This document shows, one piece after another, positions 61,319-64,000 of a DNA stretch of 64,000 nt (positions within the stretch are counted from its first letter, which is position 1; each line of letters starts with the position of its first letter). The notes below the pieces were generated by a model. The model saw only the letters and a list, made by a program, of their open reading frames with translations. It ran no database searches and was not told where the DNA came from. Source of the DNA: JAWSVE01 sp033852115 (lineage in GTDB: Bacteria > Pseudomonadota > Gammaproteobacteria > Pseudomonadales > Cellvibrionaceae); the NCBI GenBank assembly GCA_033852115.1, contig JAWSVE010000009.1, positions 33,085 through 97,084 of the forward strand. The letters are read 5' to 3'. Both the position numbers and the translations under genes were made by a program.

Positions 61319-62638
61319 CTAATCGGATTCAGATAAATTGGCGAGTGTTTGACTCCCTGATTCCATTCGCGTTATACCCATCGTAGGACGGAGAATATAA
61401 TGATTAATATAGTCAGCCGTGATAGAGGCTGAAACCACTGCTTGGTGGCCTTTATCGATTCCGTGAATTCTATTTGCACGAACTTGAGAACGACTATCAA
61501 GCTGACTGGCGAGACTCACTGTACCATCAATGTTCTCACTACTCGTTTCTTTGGGTGAAAAACTAAATAGCAAGGTATGGTCTACCTGTGGAGGCAAGCC
61601 GCGTTGATTGAGATTACTAAGAAATTTACTTTCTGGATTCATGTCTCGCCAAACCGGTGCCACAACCGGCGCATATTCCACGCCTAAACGAGCCCCATCA
61701 TGCCCTGCCCAAGGCGTCGAGATGGTGAGTATACGATCTGCGACGGGTACTTCATTTTGATGCTGAATCTGCAAATAGCGTTTTGTTATCAACCCTCCCA
61801 TACTGTGTGCAACAATCCTAACCTCCAAGTCCGGAAACCTATGACGCATTTCGGTTGCAACATACGACATTATCGAGGCACTAGCCTCTAATTCAGCACC
61901 TGATGGGTAGTGGAAAAATACGGGCTGGTAATTAGTCCAATTTAGCTGTGGTATTAAATCGCGCCACACTTTGGGAGACGAGTTGATTCCGTGGACGAAT
62001 AGCACCACACCCCTATCTGGGTCCCACGGCTGCGCCAAATAAAACCCATAACCTACTTCATTGATAAAGCGATAGGGTTGCCACAATCCAATTCTAGTCA
62101 CGCTATCTTGAAATTTTCGCTCGTCGAAACTGATTAGTGAACCAATATCAGCACTTAAATATGGCACGGTACTAATGCTATCTTCTTTAGATAAGTCGAG
62201 GCTTGGAATAGCCGATTCAGAAGTCCGCGGTTTTAAAGACACAATATTGAAAGCCCAATGCTCGGTGTCTAGCGTAGGCGGGCTTTCCACCAATAAATCT
62301 GCGTTTATAGAGGCTGGCTCACCCGCTTGGTATTTAAAATCGGCATTCACGTCTTTGAAGACAAAAAGAATTGGCTCAGAAGACGAATGGCCCAATGCAA
62401 ATTCATTTTGTTTTTCGCCTAGTACTTGATACGACAACACCTTGTGACTCTTGGGAGACAGCAGCGCCGCTATAGTATGACCAGCGTATGACATATCATT
62501 TGTTGGGACTATACGCCCTGCAATTAAGCGCATTTCGGCGTTTGCAGAATCTAAATCAACCTGGAGATCACTTAAGTCTTGCACCAGGCTACAAGAACCA
62601 AGCAAAAGAAGCGTAGCCAGAAATAGAATTTTGGACAT
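61319..62638 (-). CDS. Lipase-like alpha/beta hydrolase lipoprotein with N-terminal extension
   Basis: Start at the ATG at 62638 (AGG Shine-Dalgarno); a TTG five codons earlier is less likely. 439 residues; lipobox LGSC (Cys16). An N-terminal domain (about 20-195) of unknown type, with ILFVFKDVNADFKYQAGEP like a small beta sandwich, precedes an alpha/beta hydrolase domain (about 210-430). The hydrolase has VLFVHGINSSPKVWRDL as oxyanion strand and AHSMGG as nucleophile elbow. An extended CSISTPWAG-type region (TISTPWAGHDGA) is typical of PGAP1/lipase-like enzymes, and GIDKGHQAVV gives the likely His. Expected substrates are lipids or acylated molecules of the envelope. Confidence 0.83.
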   Translation of the reverse strand: MSKILFLATLLLLGSCSLVQDLSDLQVDLDSANAEMRLIAGRIVPTNDMSYAGHTIAALLSPKSHKVLSYQVLGEKQNEFALGHSSSEPILFVFKDVNADFKYQAGEPASINADLLVESPPTLDTEHWAFNIVSLKPRTSESAIPSLDLSKEDSISTVPYLSADIGSLISFDERKFQDSVTRIGLWQPYRFINEVGYGFYLAQPWDPDRGVVLFVHGINSSPKVWRDLIPQLNWTNYQPVFFHYPSGAELEASASIMSYVATEMRHRFPDLEVRIVAHSMGGLITKRYLQIQHQNEVPVADRILTISTPWAGHDGARLGVEYAPVVAPVWRDMNPESKFLSNLNQRGLPPQVDHTLLFSFSPKETSSENIDGTVSLASQLDSRSQVRANRIHGIDKGHQAVVSASITADYINHYILRPTMGITRMESGSQTLANLSESD

Positions 62639-63033
62639 ACATACACCTAACAATTAGGAAACCCTGTGTTACACGTAGAGGCTGTCATCTACCCGGCGAA
62701 TTGTGTCTATCACACGACGCTCTAAATAATTCGATACTACCCCTACGTAAGTTTTGCTAACGATAATCTTAAAGTCACACTCTTTGCAGGTAAACTTGAT
62801 AATTAGAAAGTTCGATAATACACGCCACTTTATCGCATTATCAGTGGCATCACTTTCAACATCGAAACGATTACATTAGTCACACTGCAAGAAGCTACGC
62901 AGTGCGACGAAAGCAGTGGGCTTTAAAAAACCAGATGTTTGGTTCTAACTGTGGAGTTAAGGTTGATCAGCCGACAGATTATGTCCGCACATTATCTATC
63001 GCCTTATAAAAAGTGCGGCTAATAAAAATATCG
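62639..63033. other. Intergenic region
   Basis: About 395 bases between two leftward genes, presumably including the promoter of the lipase-like gene and the 3' end of the SDR transcript. No clear terminator, repeat or ORF was recognised. Confidence 0.35.
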
Positions 63034-63804
63034 CTATTTAAAAACAGAAAAGCCGTCGTCAGCGTAGATCGTTGTACCATTGACGCAGGCGGCTTCATCG
63101 CTTGCTAAAAATGCGACAACTCGGGCAACGTCTTCAGGTTTGATTAGCGTCCTACGTAAATGTTTTTTCGCCATGGCATTCTCTAACCCGGCGTTACGAT
63201 ATTCACTAATCATATTTGTATCCGTCACTCCCGGAGCAACATTAACCACACATATGCCGTACTGTGCTAACTCTAAAGCGGCAGATTTTGTCATATTTTC
63301 AACCGCTGCTTTGGACGCGTTGTAACCCACACTATAGAGTGACGCCAATTGACCATAGATCGACCCAGTGTTGATGATCACTCCGCTATTGCCACCCTTG
63401 ATCATTGCGCGAGCGGCAGCCTGAATTCCGTAGAACACGCCATCTTGATTAACAGAGACTACTCTACGGTACTCTTCGGGAGTCCAATCCAGCAGCTTGC
63501 CTCCACCGGCAACACCAGCGTTATTAAACATAATGTCTAACCGGCCGAAGTGATCGACACACTTTTCAACTAGGCTTGTTAATTGAACCGGATCAGAAAC
63601 ATCGGTCTTTTGAAAAAAGCTTTGCACGCCTAGATTAGTAATTTCTAAAACGGCTTTGTCGGCATCGCTGTCATCCAAGTCAGCAATAACTACATCCGCA
63701 CCTCTCTTAGCTAACTCAAGCGCTGAGGCTAAACCGATTCCTTTTACGCCACCGGTCACTATCGCAACCTTTCCAGAGAGAGACCTACTTTGCGTTTTAG
63801 ACAT
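63034..63804 (-). CDS. Short-chain dehydrogenase/reductase
   Basis: 256 residues, the classical SDR length. The Gly-rich nucleotide motif TGGVKGIG (17-24), the DLDDSDADK region after beta-2 (Asp favouring NAD(H)), NNAG (94-97) and the catalytic Ser148, Tyr161 and Lys165 (YNASK) are all present. It closes with the usual ASDEAACVNGTTIYADDGFS. Members reduce or oxidise a wide range of alcohols and ketones, so the substrate cannot be assigned. It is a single gene between the lipase-like gene and a terminator at the right edge. Confidence 0.93.
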   Translation of the reverse strand: MSKTQSRSLSGKVAIVTGGVKGIGLASALELAKRGADVVIADLDDSDADKAVLEITNLGVQSFFQKTDVSDPVQLTSLVEKCVDHFGRLDIMFNNAGVAGGGKLLDWTPEEYRRVVSVNQDGVFYGIQAAARAMIKGGNSGVIINTGSIYGQLASLYSVGYNASKAAVENMTKSAALELAQYGICVVNVAPGVTDTNMISEYRNAGLENAMAKKHLRRTLIKPEDVARVVAFLASDEAACVNGTTIYADDGFSVFK

Positions 63805-63889
63805 CTATTTTTCTTCTATTTACATAAATTGAATGGGAAGATTAAAGGAAAGCGTGACAGGAATGAATGATAACTTTCATAGGAACATA

Positions 63890-63925
63890 AAAAACCCCGA
63901 GCGGCGTATGCTACACGGGGTTTTT
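63890..63925. terminator. Bidirectional rho-independent terminator at right edge
   Basis: AAAAACCCCG (63890-63899) pairs with CGGGGTTTTT (63916-63925) around a 16-base loop; T-runs flank both sides. It separates the SDR promoter region from whatever lies beyond the window and probably ends a leftward transcript entering from the right. Confidence 0.9.
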
Positions 63926-63939
63926 AATTAGCAGCCTGA

Positions 63940-64000
63940 CAACATCGTCTGGAACGATGTTGGGCGCCGGAGGGACGACGGCGGGTCGAAGACCTGCATG
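63940..64000. other. GC-rich segment with hairpin, end of an off-window transcript
   Basis: CAACATCGT (63940-63948) and ACGATGTTG (63954-63962) form a 9-bp hairpin, followed by sequence clearly GC-richer than the rest. On the minus strand one frame ends at TAA (63928-63930) directly before the terminator, another at TAG inside the terminator stem. Either a gene end or a structured RNA is possible; I cannot decide. Confidence 0.35.

Noticed and set aside
63930..63975. Integron attC-like site (hairpin followed by GTTGGGC)
   Set aside because: GTTGGGC fits one core-site consensus, but the complementary core upstream (GCCTGAC) does not, and there is no second site or integrase.
1..64000. CRISPR arrays, tRNA, rRNA, complete insertion sequences or prophage
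   Set aside because: None seen on either strand. The only tandem repeat is the coding minisatellite at 22472-22685.

Overview
The window reads as chromosome of a free-living, probably marine, gammaproteobacterium of moderate GC (mid-40s %, judged by eye). This rests on the many lipoproteins and exported proteins, large hybrid sensor kinases, MotA/ExbB-ExbD-TonB type machinery, an NADP-type glutamate dehydrogenase, a DASH cryptochrome and a Yej/Opp-type peptide importer. No rRNA, tRNA, integrase, complete insertion sequence or CRISPR array was seen. Genus-level placement is not possible from the sequence alone.

Layout. 0-3 kb: the start of a 7TMR-DISM sensor (cut by the left edge), a SnoaL-like lipoprotein and a soluble zinc-binding chemoreceptor. 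3-7.5 kb: a 41-residue small ORF with its own terminator, then two paralogous secreted alpha/beta hydrolases around an FKBP-type isomerase. The two hydrolase genes also share a conserved ~125-bp upstream block. 8-10.8 kb: a DUF488 protein and three outer-membrane beta-barrel proteins. 11.2-20.7 kb: a nine-gene operon of a coiled-coil exported protein, three TPR proteins (two are lipoproteins), a small exported protein, an ExbB-like channel, two ExbD-like proteins and a TonB-like protein with an AgmX/PglI-type C-terminus. It is followed by a 1088-residue lipoprotein with a von Willebrand A domain. Together the barrels, operon and vWA lipoprotein closely resemble the envelope part of the Myxococcus Agl-Glt gliding machine and its adhesin CglB. 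This is the most interesting system in the window.

24.7-31 kb: a six-PAS hybrid kinase with a degenerate receiver, another secreted hydrolase and an uncharacterised secreted protein. 31.2-37 kb: a leftward group of two paralogous secreted proteins and a large Ig-scaffold di-haem protein. Two near-identical 20-bp palindromes lie in front of its two transcription units. 37.4-43.4 kb: an IclR regulator, a thioredoxin/cytochrome c/copper-monooxygenase-like fusion, a carboxylesterase lipoprotein and a paralogue of the 30-kb secreted protein. 43.5-50 kb: a complete 7TMR-DISM hybrid kinase, then a periplasmic-binding lipoprotein translationally coupled to a GGDEF/EAL enzyme. 50-56 kb: a five-gene peptide ABC importer. 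56.4-64 kb: DASH cryptochrome, gdhA with a small downstream gene, DUF3833 lipoprotein, two lipoprotein hydrolases and an SDR oxidoreductase. The right edge is a terminator followed by GC-richer sequence.

Overall theme: a surface-oriented lifestyle. The cell secretes several unrelated esterase/lipase-fold enzymes, imports peptides, carries a proton-driven trans-envelope machine, and has several membrane-linked sensors tied to phosphorelay or cyclic-di-GMP signalling.
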